From: Vigna angularis
Taxonomy: Eukaryota > Streptophyta > Magnoliopsida > Fabales > Fabaceae
NCBI RefSeq assembly: GCF_016808095.1
Contig: NC_068972.1
Coordinates: 41,571,029 to 41,635,028, forward strand
Direction: 5' to 3'
Length of the DNA stretch: 64,000 nucleotides
The position numbers and the translations under genes are program-made. The notes beneath the pieces were generated by a model. That model was not told where the DNA came from, did no database searches, and saw only the letters and a list, made by a program, of their open reading frames with translations. Positions 24,265 through 36,724 of the stretch are shown in pieces (positions within the stretch are counted from its first letter, which is position 1; the number at the start of each line of letters is the position of its first letter).

Positions 24265-25127
24265 GGAAAATGATACTTGAACAACCTCTTTTGACAACAT
24301 TTAAACACGGGACAGGTGTCTAAATGAGATTGGTCCACGTGGAAAATCAAAATGAAAATGAAATCTGACGTGGAAAGGGGGTGGGCAGGGTTTTCAACAT
24401 CTGCGTTTCAAATTTGAAATTGATTTTGGAAGAATTGTAGAGAGAGAAGCGCGAAGGTTGAGAGGGAGACTGTGACCTAGAGAGAGAGAGGCCGAGAGAG
24501 TTGGAGAAAGGGAGTTCGAGAGAGAGAGAGTGGTCCGACGGAGTGCTTGCCGGAGTGCCCGCCGGACAACGTTGAAGGGTACCGATTCACGGTCGCCGAT
24601 ACCGATTGATGGTCATTACCGATTCACGGCCGCCGCAGCTCCGATGTTGGCCAACAAAGCGAAGACGGAATCGTGTTCCGTCCGGCCCAACGAAGTAGGG
24701 GCGCGTTCAAGGTCTCGCTTCGTCCCACCTCCTTTCGTCCCTGTGCCGGAGTGCCGCTGGAGCATCGCCGGAGAATCGCCGGAGTGTGGACTGTTCAGTG
24801 GACGAAAAAGAGGGGTTTTCCAGGTTGTTAGTCCCACCCACACATTTTTCTTCGTGTGTGTTCCAACCGGCACACGTTGTGTTCACTCAAGGTTCATTTT
24901 TTTATTTGAGTGGAATGAATGTATAATATATGTATGATGTTGTTTGTGGATGATTTTGGTTATGTATGATACGTTGTTATTCTAATATTTTTGGATCTTA
25001 TTTGGTAGTGTAGGTATTGTTGCAATGAAGGAAGTTGATCACGAGGATGAAGTTTATTAAGACAAGAAAAAGGTATGTTGAGTTATATTATATTTTCATA
25101 AATTTAGCATTTTTATGTATTTATATA
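24265..25127 (+). mobile_element. Family C MULE-like element, left part
   Basis: It starts GGAAAATGATACTTGAAC, and the inverse of this terminus ends the copy at 53913. It continues with TTTTGACAAC, CACGTGG and GA-rich leader blocks, then a GC-rich Pro/Arg-type segment (24530-24900). The segment is colinear with the reverse complement of 48420-48770 plus 53592-53740. It is interrupted at 25128 by a family A LTR. The 135-codon ORF at 24530 has no recognised domain and is probably leader sequence. Confidence 0.55.
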
Positions 25128-25259
25128 TGTTAACACCCAATTTCGTCCAGATTGACTAATAGATTTATTTTATTTTATTTTCATCATGAGTAAAAAAATA
25201 AAAATAAAAAAAAAATAAAATAAAAAATAAAAATAGAAAAAATAAAAAAATAAAAAAGA

Positions 25260-26225
25260 GAAGCACGTTCGTCCTCAACCGCTCGTCCTCTGACCTGCGC
25301 GACCGTTCGTCCTTTGCATTATTCGACCGTTCGTCCATTCAACCTCTACGACGTTCGGTAACTCTGAGCTTTCAACCGTTCGTCCTCTACCTTGGTCTTC
25401 TCATCTCCATATCCTTTTGACGTCCGTTCTTTCTCTTTGCATACAACCGTTCGTTCTTGATCATCACAGACGTTCGGCTGTTCGGTCTCGCATGTTGTCG
25501 GTCCTTCATTCTCAAACTTTCCAACTTTCCAGCTTTCGAACGTTCGGCCATATGGTCTCGTAAACGTTCGGCCAATCGGTCTCATTGACGTTCGGATATC
25601 ATTAGATCGTTCGTCATATACCGTTCGTCCGTACCTGCCCATTAGCGTTCGTCCTGCATCATTTGGCGTTCGCTTTCTCCTCTTCCAAACGTTCGTCCTG
25701 CATCATTGGGCGTTCGCTTTCTCCTCTTCCGAACGTTCGTCCTTTATCCTACGTGACCGTTCGCAATCTACTGTGCATTCAACCGTTCGACCGTTCGTCC
25801 TTACCGTTCAGTCATCGATGGCTACAGTAGTTCAAGCGTTCGGCCATTCGTTTCTCTAGTATAATAATGAGCGTTCGGTCAAGCTGTGTTATTGGACGTT
25901 CGGTCATGTAATGTTGTAGTGAACGTTCGGTCTTGTTTTGTGTTAGTGAGCGTTCGGTTTATATTTTTTAATGAGCGTTCGGTCATCACTTGAACGCTCG
26001 GTCCTTCATTTGAACGCTCGGTCTCAATGACGTTTGCCTTCAGCGTTCGTACTTTAGTGTTTATTTTCTTCCAGCGTTCGGTTTTGAACGCTCGTCCTCG
26101 TTATTCTACCGCTCGTCCTCGCTATCCTGGCGCTCGTCCTAATCACCTCCCCTTTCTACCGCTCGTCCACTATCCCCTTTTCTACCACTCGTCCAGGTAA
26201 TTTCCCCCTACCGCTCGTCCTGATC
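25260..26225. repeat. CGTTCG-motif array in the forward A unit
   Basis: Many copies of GACCGTTCGTCC and GAGCGTTCGGTC. This is the same motif as elsewhere but on the opposite strand, consistent with the opposite orientation of this A copy. Confidence 0.8.
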
Positions 26226-27794
26226 ACCCGTCTCTCGTCAGGGCCCCAGTAATGATTCCCAGAATCTTCCACCGGTCCATTTCTACCTTTCCCCACTTCA
26301 CCAACCCTCCAACTAATGATTCCATTATCAACAGTTGCCGACACCTATGAGCCAATGAAAGCTGCCGACAAAGTTTGCTCCTTCTGCCAATTTAAGGAGC
26401 CCATCAACTTCACTGCAAGAGGGGGGATCTTCTGGATTTTACTCTTCATTCATCATCCACCTCTGACCAGGGCCTTTGCCTCTCACGACGATCCCTTCAT
26501 GGCACCACTGATCCCTCTCTGATCACCTTCATCCTTACACACGGCCAACACCTCATGACCATGGCCTAGGGACGTTGTCTCCCTCTGCTACTCTTGTCCG
26601 CAACCACCTAACCACACTTCCCTTTCACTCCCAATTCCTTACCTCCTCCAACATCCATCTCTTCATCCCTACGCCCACTGTTACTAGTAACTGCCCATCC
26701 TCCATATTCACACACAGCCAACATCATCACCTTCATCTCCAACACATCTCGCGGCCATCACCCTCACCCGTAACCATCCCAACTTGACTTCCATCACCCA
26801 AACATCAAGCCCCAACAACTCATGACCGCGACATAGGGGCACTGGCTCCCTCTCATCCGTAACATCCCAACCATATTTCCATTTTTTTACCTCCAACACC
26901 TTATACCGAGGACATCCATCATTCATCTCTTACCAAACCCACCACCCAAAAGCATCATCATCCTGCCTCCACCGAAAGAACCCTTGATCATCCTCACCCC
27001 ATTGAACTTAACAGAAACCAGTTTCCAGCACCCAAACACAAGTTCGACAGTGGCGGCCACGCGATGATGGTGGAGAGAGCTCGACGGAGAGCGAGGACCC
27101 TGACTCGGTGACAGCAGCAGCTGGCGCGCGACCGGCGATGACCTTGGCAGCAGAGAATGGTGGAGGTGCGAGCAGCGGTGTCGCTGTCTATACTTCGCGG
27201 TGGTGGAGTTTACGCACACCCAGGGAAGGACGCCACGATGAATGGTGGTGCTTTCAGCACAGGCGACATCGCCGACAACCTTCCCGGCTGGCCAAAGAGC
27301 TGTGCGGCGGCGCTGGCTATGGAGCCGCCGTGGATGATGAAGAAACCCCAGCCTCCTTTGGTCCCATGCTGAAGAAGAAGAGATCTCTGAACAATGAAAT
27401 GAAAGGCTCGACGTGGGCTGCTCCTTTCTTGCTGTTGAGGCGTAACTCCTATTCACACTCCCACAAATAACAAGAAAGGTACCTCGGGTCTGACAAGCAA
27501 ACACCGGGACGCACCTCCAAATTTCATCTTTACACCCCTGGCAGATGCAAAAGAGTCCATTTTTTCTCCACACCTCTGGTTTTCATCTCTGCACCCCTAT
27601 TCCTGTTGGGCTTGTTCTCTTGTTTTATTTTTCTATGCTTTTGTTTTGCCTTATTTTTATTTTTTTTTTATTATTTTGCTTTTTATTGCATGTAACTCTC
27701 TTTGTTTCCGTGGATTTGTTTGTTTCGTTTTATATAAAAATTATAAAAATTGTAAAAAAATAAAAAATATATATAAAACTTTAAAAAACATTTA

Positions 27795-28075
27795 ATGTAA
27801 TAAATATCGGTATGAGTACTCGTGCGATCGTACGCATCAGCCTAGTACTTATTGCCCAAATATAAAATAAATAAAAAGCCGTGTGAGTGCTCGTGCGATC
27901 GTACGCATCAGCCTAATACTCATTACGCAAAACAATAAGAGGAAAAAGCCATGTGAGTGCTCGTGCGATCGTACGCATCAGCCTAGTACTCATTACGCAA
28001 AACAATAAAAGGAACAAGCTGTGTGAGTGCTCGTGCGATCGTACGCATCAGCCTAGTACTCATTACGAAAAAATA
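27795..28075. repeat. About 70-bp tandem repeats in the forward A unit, four copies
   Basis: Each unit carries CTCGTGCGATCGTACGCATC, which has a CGATCG palindrome in the middle. Copies begin near 27815, 27885, 27957 and 28026. A different repeat, related only by its GATGCGTGCGATC core, fills the equivalent place in the 55882 copy. Confidence 0.85.
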
Positions 28076-28893
28076 TAAATATTATAATAAAAATACCAAA
28101 AACATATAAAATCATCAAAAACTAAAAAACATGCCTTTTTCAAAAATACAAACAATATCGCCTTGCCAGAACTACGTGATCCTTGATTCTCCATCAAAAG
28201 TGGAGATACGTAGGAGCAAGGCCAGTCCTTGTCAGGTTCACTTTCCCAAAAATCCAAATTTATCCAAAATCATTCTCAAACAAATCTCTCAAACTATTTT
28301 CAAACAAAATTTTCAAACAGTTTCAAACGAACTACGGAACCCTGATTTCTCATTCTGAATGAGAATACGTAGGAGCAAGGTCAATCCTTGTCGGGCCCAA
28401 AAAATTAAAAAATATGTTTTGTTTATTTAGAATTTTATTTTAAGGGAAAGTTAAACACTTTGAAAACCACATCCATATTCGCACATTTAGTTAAAGGTAC
28501 TGCCTTAGGGCAGGCGTTGTAGGGTGCTAATACCTTCCCTACACGAAACCGACTCCCGAACCAAGAATCTGGTTCAAATTGACCATGCCTTATCATTTTA
28601 TGGTTTTTCCGTAGTTTTCCAGAATAAACTATGGTGGCGACTCCAAAATCTCTTTTAAAAGTCGTTTTCTTTTCGGATCGTCGTCCCGTCGCGATTTTTT
28701 CCGGTTGCGACAAAATAGAAACCATATTTTTGAGCTTGATTACGGAAGAAATGGAGAATATGCATTGAGTGATGAACTTGAAAAAATGAGATTGAAAATC
28801 TCTTATAAACTTCCTTTGAGTATTAAGTTTGATTCGGATTTTGGGCCTCCATATTAGTTAATGCTTATGCCTTCTACATTCTCCCCTTTTCAG

Positions 28894-29506
28894 AAGGATA
28901 TGAGAAGTTAGCCCGGGCAAAAGAAGGCCCATCAAATCAACATTTGGCTAGTGGAGAAGCCTCTAGCACTGGTGAAGGTGATTATGATATGTTTGCTGAC
29001 GAGGATGATAACAGTAAGCCATCTACAGATGAAAATAATACAGTTAGTCAATCTTCATCGGACGCCATAAATTCTGGCACTGAGGGTAGGTAAATTGGCC
29101 TCCAAAGTCTTTGTTACTGATTTTTATTTGATTAGTATTTACTTAACATTGTTCTACTTTTCTTTCAGGTGGAGCATTGCAAAATGATTATGTGTATGAT
29201 GAATCTTCTGGGTATGGCTCTTCTCTTCCATGTAAATTTTGGGAAATAGTCTGATATACATGACATTATTTATCTTTGTTGTAAATTTCAAAACCAAAAA
29301 AAAAAATCATTATGGTATTAAGGAGGTGGCAAAAGTTGAGGGTTTGTACCCACTTCTTCTTCTAATGAATTATGTTACCAAAAAGAGCTGTTATAAGCTT
29401 GTTCTGACATCAATATTTGATGGTCCAGGTACTATTATAGCAGCAGTTTGGGCTATTATTATGATCCAAATACCGGGCTTTATTGCTCTGCAGCATCAGG
29501 ACAATG
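28894..29506 (+). pseudogene. CD2BP2/LIN1-like (OCRE domain) gene fragment
   Basis: Three exons read cleanly with GT-AG borders: 28894-29085, 29169-29211 and 29429-29506. They encode an acidic linker (EGYEKLARAKEG ... YDMFADEDD) and then an OCRE-type aromatic repeat: DYVYDESSG followed by YYYSSSLGYYYDPNTGLYCSAASGQW. Plant CD2BP2-related spliceosomal proteins have this layout. The start, N-terminal half and end of the gene are absent. Family C sequences lie on both sides (24265-25127 and 29963-30030), which suggests that a MULE-like element captured the fragment. Alternatively, it is the remnant of a resident gene destroyed by insertions. The intact splice sites mean a chimeric transcript is possible. 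Confidence 0.65.
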
Positions 29507-29962
29507 GTACAGCACATTCCTTTATCATCTTTTCGTGTGGTTTGTCAATTTTTTTGCTGACATCTTTTAGCCTTTGTTTACAGTAAGTGGTGCCAAACAT
29601 AGATGTGGATTTGGATGTGTCTTTAGTTGTTTGTTAAAATTTAATCTTGATTTGTGATATTTTTTGTTGGAAACTATATCAAGAGATGTGATATGTGTAC
29701 GTCAATTTATAGATCTTTGGTGGCATAAAAACATGCAGGGTGATTAGTTGTATAATTAACACCTTTGGCTGAGAGGAGGGAAATAATATTGTATGTTTGT
29801 TGGGAGAGGCAAAGAGAAGAAATGGTTTCAAAAAACGGTTGAACTTATTTTACTATTTCTTATTTATTTCTACTCATCTCTTATCCCATCTCTTATCTAT
29901 GGTGGGAGATGCAAATCATGTTTCTAGCTGACTGGGGCCGCTCTTTTTTTATTTCAATTCAG
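29507..29962. other. Non-coding sequence next to the OCRE fragment
   Basis: No exon recognised. It is probably intron sequence carried along with the captured fragment. Confidence 0.35.
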
Positions 29963-30030
29963 GTACCGATTCATGGTCGCCAGTACCGATTCACGGCCGT
30001 TACCGATTCACGGCCGCCGCAGCTCCGACG
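29963..30030 (+). repeat. Fragment of family C leader
   Basis: The segment built on TACCGATTCACGG repeats and GCCGCAGCTCCGA matches 24579-24650 and the inverted copy near 48720-48760. It starts immediately after a CAATTCAG string and ends exactly where the glutamate-receptor-like fragment begins. Confidence 0.75.
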
Positions 30031-30183
30031 TTTGGTCCTCGTGTGTATATTATTCATGCCAACCCTGATCCGAGCTTGAGAAATTTTTCTATTGCCCATA
30101 AACTTCAAATGATGTCCAAGGATTACGCGTGGCTTTTAAGTCATACCCATGATGAAAAAGGAAACATAGTCAATGTTGGTTAA
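30031..30183 (+). pseudogene. Glutamate-receptor-like (GLR) exon fragment
   Basis: An open run of 50 codons ending in TAA reads FGPRVYIIHANPDPSLRNF followed by SIAHKLQMMSKDYAWLL. It resembles the ligand-binding (ANF receptor) part of plant glutamate-receptor-like channels around the VYVVHxNPD and MM..YVW motifs. After the Trp the expected ATDW sequence is lost, so the fragment is truncated. It is fused directly to family C leader sequence. I recognise the family from motif memory only. Confidence 0.5.
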
Positions 30184-30210
30184 TTCATATATATCTACTC
30201 AATTAGTTAC

Positions 30211-30912
30211 TGTTTCTGCGGAATTGGACCGGTGAAGATTCCAGCCGTCTCCGTCCTGAAACACTCCTCCTCCAACGGTCAGTCTTCCTTCTCGCTTCCT
30301 CTGCGGTCGGTCTTCCTTCTCGCTTCCTCTGCGGTCGATCTTCCTTCTCGCTTCCTCTGCGGTCGGTCTTAGTGTTAAGGGGGGAACCTGCAATAAACGC
30401 TCCGACGATCAAGTCAGAATGGGTTCTCATCAATGTATCATTATAGAAAATAGATGCCATACCTTCTCCTTTTACCCCTTATTTATATGTTTTTAAGAGA
30501 ATATTCCTTTATGCCAAATCCACTATGAAGGTAATAATGGGTTTTAGTAATAGCTGGCGCACTAAAGGTGGAGAGACCCACCACTCACAGCTGCTACCCC
30601 TTTAGGTGAACGGGAGACCCCTCCACTTTCTCCTTCAATTATTTGCTAATTACTCATTCATGGGAGCATTCAATCACTGTCTTCAAACATTTTAGATGCA
30701 CCCAATATTGGTCATATTATTGTATTTACGAGCTCCGATCGGGCACACCAGATTTGGAATGTCCGATCGGTAGTGTCCAAAGCTTTCTGGTCGGTTATCC
30801 GGGCGTGCGGGGTATTCCGGTCGGTTATCCTATTCCGGTCGGTTATCCAGGCGTGCGGGGTATTCCGGTCGGTTATCCTATTCCGGTCGGTTATCCGGGC
30901 GTGGTAGTAACA
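30211..30912 (-). repeat. 3' LTR of element D (702 bp)
   Basis: It starts TGTTTCTGCGG and ends GTAGTAACA. It has three units of a 28-bp CTTCCTTCTCGCTTCCTCTG repeat and an array of GGTCGGTTATCC strings at its right end. Confidence 0.88.
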
Positions 30913-31099
30913 TAAGCCCCCCAAGCCCTAGCAAAATTTTGATATTGCGTTGGGTTTTGTAAAGTTGTATCAATCGGTAGTAGATTTTACCTGAGTTTAT
31001 ATTCACGCTAGCATGCGTTATTTATCACCCGAGCGATTTTGCGCTAATAGTTCCCCGGCGAGAGTTCATAAAAGAGCTTGCTTGAGCTTGCTTTGTCGC

Positions 31100-31690
31100 A
31101 TGATTTAGGTCTTAGGAGCTCTCTAGAAGCGTGCCCTAAGACCAAGGTGAGAGCTCACGGAGAGACTGCCTCACCCGCTCGGTGTGAGAGCTCACGAAGA
31201 GACTGCCTCACCCGCTCGGTTTAGGTCTTAGAAGCTCTCGAGGAGCGTGCTCTAAGACCAAGGTGAGAGCTCACGAAGAGACTGCCTCACCCGCTCGGTT
31301 TAGGTCTTAGGAGCTCTCTAGAAGCGTGCCCTAAGACCAAGGTGAGAGCTCACAAAGAGACTGCCTCACCTGCTCGGTGTGAGAGCTCACGAAGAGACTG
31401 CCTCACCCGCTCGGTTTAGGTCTTAGAAGCTCTCGAGGAACGTGCTCTAAGACCAAGGTGAGAGCTCACGAAGAGACTGCCTCACCCGCTTGGTTTAGGT
31501 CTTAGAAGCTCTCGAGGAGCGTGCTCTAAGACCAAGGTGAGAGCTCACGAAGAGACTGCCTCACCCGTTCGGTTTAGGTCTTAGAAGCTCTCGAGGAGCG
31601 TGCTCTAAGACCAAGGTGAGAGCTCACGAAGAGACTGCCTCACCCGCTCGGTTTAGGTCTTAGAAGTTCTCGAACTGTCAGAAACATGTA
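31100..31690. repeat. 79-bp tandem repeats with internal inverted repeat (element D)
   Basis: About eight full or partial units of GGTTTAGGTCTTAGAAGCTC... are present. Each can fold because GGTCTTAGA near the start is complementary to TCTAAGACC 30 bases later. Two units lack this half and are only about 36 bp long. Confidence 0.88.
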
Positions 31691-31934
31691 GCTAAATTTA
31701 GTTGAGAGCGGTTGATCGAACAAGTGAGACCGTTCGGTCTTCAATTGAATGTTTATGCCACTCCCTTAGTGCCTTGTGACCTATAAGATAATATGAGCAT
31801 ATATGCTAGACCATTCGGTCTTTTGGTAGACCATTCGACCTATTTTTGGTCATTTGAAGTATTCATGAGGATGTGTAAGCTATAGTGCCTTATTGTCTTG
31901 AGACCTGCAAAATATTGTATAATATTACTGGGAA

Positions 31935-32520
31935 GATGTTAAAGGAGAGACCAGGCCGAACGGCCGAGCTCCCGTTGAGGCCGAACGGCCGAGATCACGC
32001 TAAGGCCGAGCGGCTGAAAAATGATGAGGCCAAGCAGCCGAGCAGATGTTTGAGGCCGAGCGGCCGAGCAGATATTTGAGGCCGAACGGCTGAGAAAAGA
32101 ATGAGGCCGAGCGGCCGAGATCACTCTAAGACCGAGCGGCTGATAAAATGATGAGGCCGAGCGGCCGAGCAGATGTTGAGGCCGAACGGCCGGGAATCTG
32201 TTGACGCCGAACGACTGAGAAAAGAATGAGGCCGAGCGGCCGAGATCACTCTAAGACCGAGCGGCTGATAAAATGATGAGGCCGAGCGGCCGAGCAGATG
32301 TTGAGGCCGAACGGCCGAGCAGATATTTGAGGCCGAACGGCTGAGAAAAGAATGAGGCCGAGCGGCCGAGATCACTCTAAGACCGAGCGGCTGATAAAAT
32401 GATGAGGCCGAGCGGTCGAGCAGATGTTGAGGCCGAACGGCTGGGAATATGTTGACGCCGAACGACCGAGCAGACGTGGAGGCCGAACGACCGAGATCTT
32501 ATTGATGCAGTCCTTGGACC
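31935..32520. repeat. GGCCGAACGGCCGAG array with 125-bp higher-order period (element D)
   Basis: Short 20-30-bp units built on GAGGCCGA(A/G)CGGC are organised in a higher-order repeat that recurs at about 32101, 32226 and 32352 (periods 125 and 126 bp). The CGAACG core is the same as in families A and B. Confidence 0.85.
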
Positions 32521-34379
32521 GAACAGGAAAGTGCAATCTGACCAAACCCTCAACGTAGTACAACCTTCCACGCCCTTCCCCCTGTGACCGACGAAGTCAC
32601 CGGCGGAGCGGTCCCTGCCGGAACTGCTATAAGCAGATTCTTGGAGAATTTTCAAAATCTCCAGCACTTCAGATTTTTATATCTTCAAATTGTGAGAATA
32701 GTAACCAGGTTGATGAAGCTCTCCATTTAAACGCCATATATTGAAGGTGTTGCCAGCGTCAACATTCCTCTCTCTGTTTCTGGCCCCTCTTTATCCTAAC
32801 ATACCTGTTCTTTTTCGGGACATCGGATCTGTCCTGATGAGACCACCAGAAAAAATAAACGACGGGAGTCTTGGGGATTCCAGGGGCTGTTTGGTGAGGC
32901 AGGAAAAGACAGCGATGTTCTGGTGTGCCAAACTATCATTCCTCTTTTCTCCACTATCTCCTCCACCGAATCTTGAATAAAACTCTCAATGTTCTTAATT
33001 TCCGTAAAATATCTCCGATCCAGAGGATCGTGATACATACCCAAACACTGCTCCAAATGGGTACAGCAAATTTTAAAACTTGCGTGTTAACATCCCGTGT
33101 AGCCACCGGAAAAGTCGTCGGCTCCTAAATAGTAATTCGGGCGACGATAAGGAAGGCGGGATAGTCTGGAGGGAAGATCAGATTTCTTCAGAGTAATAAA
33201 TGGCTTGTCGGCGCAGTCCAGCACTCCACACACTTTCCATGATGACACGTAATTTGTTTTTCTTTGCTTCGTTCCGGACCAAACTATTTGGAACCTCTAT
33301 TTCTTCCTTCAATTCAGCGAATCCCAGTCCATCATCAAGGGTAAACAAATGCAACCTTGAGATTCCTGATGTCGTCGGCGAAGATGAGCTTGAATTTCCC
33401 TATTGTCCTGAACGGATTACTCGCTTTGATAAAATTGGTTCACCGAGCGCGGATATCGTCGGAGCCGCTCGGTCCCTGGTGAATTGTAGGTGTTTCTACT
33501 ATCCTGCAAAATAGATAAGGTGACCGTAATAACATTATTGTCACATCTGTTTGGACTTTGGCCACATATGAGGGGCTCGGCAGGAGTTGGAAAACATTCA
33601 CTGCTAGTCGGTTGCTCAAAGTTGGCCAAGTGCTCGGTATGCTGTATTTTGCACGAGTAGTAAGCTCTCGTTTGCTAAATAGCTTGTATGCAGGGTCGCT
33701 TCCTTTGCATTGAAGAATAATAATTCCTTAAACTATCAGAAAACATGTTAGACAATTATACTAACACATTTATAACTTTAATTAATAATAATGTATTTTA
33801 GCGTAAGATTGGACGACTGTGCAAGTGAGACCGATCGATTTGGAAGATCAAAATGGGAAGGGAGACCGGATTGGTCGCTTGGATAAAATCGATTCAGAGC
33901 GCTGATATCGTCGGAGACGCTCGGTACATAGAGACCGCCCGGAGTATTCAGGAGTTGAACACCTCTGCCATCGTGACGCGCTGGAATGCACCGACCGGGT
34001 GAGTTGGAAGATCCGAGCGGCGTAACATTTTCTGGAACCCTCATCATATCTTCATTCGCTCTCTACCCGAACGGCGCGACAGAGGACGCAAAGATTGGCA
34101 AGACGCTCAATTTGATGTTCGGAAGCGCCGCTCGGCCCCGTCCTAACAGTGGAGGGGTCGTCATTAGCGAGAAGCGAATTGGTAAGGGATCGGAAACCTT
34201 CTTCGTCGTGTGGACCAAAGGATGAAGGCTATGCTCTAACAGCGGAACCGAACGATGAACACAGCGGCCTGGCCATGGGAGGATGTCTTCCTCCTGCAGA
34301 AGCTATCGGACTGGCCTTCGCGGCCGCTTACAGAGAGGATGAGGCTGTATTTGTCTGCCAGCGGGTGAGGGGTAATTAC
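32521..34379 (-). other. Internal region of element D, left of the nested B unit
   Basis: No protein domain recognised. ORFs up to 104 codons (for example 33200-33514) have no retroviral motif. It ends at the ATTAC duplicated by the B insertion. Confidence 0.5.
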
Positions 34380-35554
34380 TGTGACATCCCAAAAATACAG
34401 TATTAAACCATAAAATCAAAAAATCACATTTAATAATAACTCAATACAGTTTTCCAACTAAAAACAAAAGAAGAAATTAAAATTTAGAACGAACGAACGC
34501 TCAAGGACGAACGTCCTTGAGTACTGTTTCAATAGCTAAGGACGAGCGCGCAAAGCCGCACGTCCACACAAGAGTTTACAAAATAAAACCCAACGTACAA
34601 GAAACCTGACCGAACGGTTTACACAAGACAAATACCGAACGGTCGAAATCAACTTAAACGAATACAAGGGATGGTCGAACGACCACTGAATTCAACAACT
34701 ACCCTACTGGCCGAGCGGTCTCACTGCTCAGTCTTCACTTCCACATCTACCAGATTCTCTTCTTCCAGCAACTCTTCCAAACGCTCGTCTCCCTCTGCTC
34801 ACATCCACACGGATGATCATTGCAATGACAAGACGGACGTACAAGAACAAAGGACAACACAAGGAAAACGAAAGGGTAAGCTTACGTAATTTAACTCATG
34901 CATCAACATATAAATTCCAGCAAACAGTTCATTTCACACATACATATCAACGTACGCATTCATCATACATCACATAATTTAACGCACGTACAAAATAAAA
35001 CTCAACACGACTGACTGTCCGGACTGTATGAAATCTGCGTAGTTACAGGCGTTCGCGCACCCGGGTGGTGTGGTAACTGGAATCCTCATCAACTGCCACC
35101 CGAGGTTAGTACGCTCGTCCAAAGTACCTCTAAGGACGACGACCTCCTGCCGTTCCCACACATGACGTGCGTTCTCTACTTGAGGACGAGCACTCACGGA
35201 ACATCAGGATCGAACAGCCAACATTAACTTCCCATAGTCATACTTGACAATTTTCAACATTCATCTGAGTCGTTCCTACCTGGAACGCTCGTTCAATATT
35301 CATAACTTTCATTTCATCTCAGATACTGTTCATCATTCACTATTCATCAATTCCATAATCATTTTCATCTTAATGGGGAAAACATCAAAAACTGAACGTT
35401 CTATCTCCAAAGAAACGAGAACGAACGCTGTGAGCGAGACTAAAAGAACGCTCGTTCGTATTAAAGTACGAACGGCAGAGAAACAGTTACGTTCAGGAAA
35501 TGGCCAAGTATGATACTGTTCATTGGACGAACGTAATTTAGTGGGAAAAGAGAA

Positions 35555-35965
35555 CGAGCACTCAAAATAATACCGAGCACTATTAGGACGAACGCTCATT
35601 TCAAAACCGAGCACTATTTGGACGAACGCTCTTTTCAAAAGCGAGCACCATTTGGACGAACGCTCATTTCAAAACCGAGCACTATTTGGACGAACGCTCA
35701 TTTCAAAACCGAGCACTATTTGGACGAACGCTCATTTCAAAACTGAGCACTCTTTGGACGAACGCTCTTTTCAAAACCGAGCACTATTTGGACGAACGCT
35801 CATTTCAAAACCGAGCACTATTTGGACGAACGCTCATTTCAAAACCGAGCACTATTTGGACGAACGCTCATTTCAAAACCGAGCACCATTTAGACGAACG
35901 CTCAGTTCAAAACCGAGCACTATTTGGACGAACGCTCAGTGTGAGACCGAGCACCAATTTGATCG
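35555..35965. repeat. 34-bp tandem array with CGAACG core, about 12 units
   Basis: Units read ACCGAGCACTATTTGGACG, then AACGCTCATTTCAAA. Less regular copies extend to about 36130. The long ORFs over it (97 and 120 codons) cycle through three frames of the same unit and are artefacts. Confidence 0.9.
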
Positions 35966-36724
35966 AGCGTTCGGTTTAAGACCGAACACCATTTTGAGCG
36001 AGCGCTCATTATGAAACGAACACCAAACAGAACGAACGTTCAGTATAAGATTAGGACGAACGCTCAGTTTGAGATCGAGCACCAGGACGAACGCTCAGTT
36101 GGAGACCGAGCACCAGGACGAACGCTCAAACAAACATTTTAACATGAGGACGCTCGTCTTCGACCAGGGATCGATCCAAATGAACGAATCCCATTCTTGA
36201 CTATTAAAAAGGGAGACCGAACGGTCAAAGACCGTTCAGCACGAACGTTCAATATGAAGGGAAATTCTTTTTCAATTCATTTATATTCCAGTTCATTTCT
36301 CATCATACAGTTTCATAAATTCCATTCGTTCATGTCATGGTACAATTTACAATCTTCATATAATTCATATCATCCAAATCTCATGTGTTTCATACAACAT
36401 ACGTAAACTTGGTCACATATCATTTTCACTCAGTAAACAACGAACGTTCATACAACTCAAATCACAGCAACATCATGCATTATATTCATACAGTAATTAA
36501 CGAACGTTCAAACGAAGCACACAACATGAATTAAATCAATAAGCTTCCCTTACCCGGAAATGAACGAACGTTCACAGACGCACACAGACGCTCTTCACTC
36601 AAATCCTTATCGCCAACGCTCGTTAATCCACTATACGAACGAACCCCAATACCAAAAATCAGAACCACTCTACTCTAAGAAAATAACGAACGTACAACTC
36701 AAAACTGAGTTTTCATGCACGGAG

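Larger units (their letters stand above)
25128..28712 (+). mobile_element. Family A giant LTR unit, forward copy (3.6 kb)
   Basis: It runs from TGTTAACACCC to ...CCGGTTGCGACA, with no terminal direct repeat inside, so it looks like a solo LTR. The last 600 bp match the inverted copy at 55882 (GTAGGAGCAAGG boxes, the CCGACTCCCGAACCAAG segment, GGTGGCGACTCC). These blocks and the great length recall Tat/Ogre-type Ty3/Gypsy LTRs; that family name is from memory. Flanks ATATA and AAATA match in four of five bases. It is inserted in family C sequence. Confidence 0.65.

Noticed and set aside
24530..24937. 135-codon ORF in family C
   Set aside because: The homologous inverted copy does not preserve it as a clean frame. 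No domain; likely transcribed leader.
35652..36014. Repetitive 97- and 120-codon ORFs
   Set aside because: A 34-bp unit read through three frames; not a protein.
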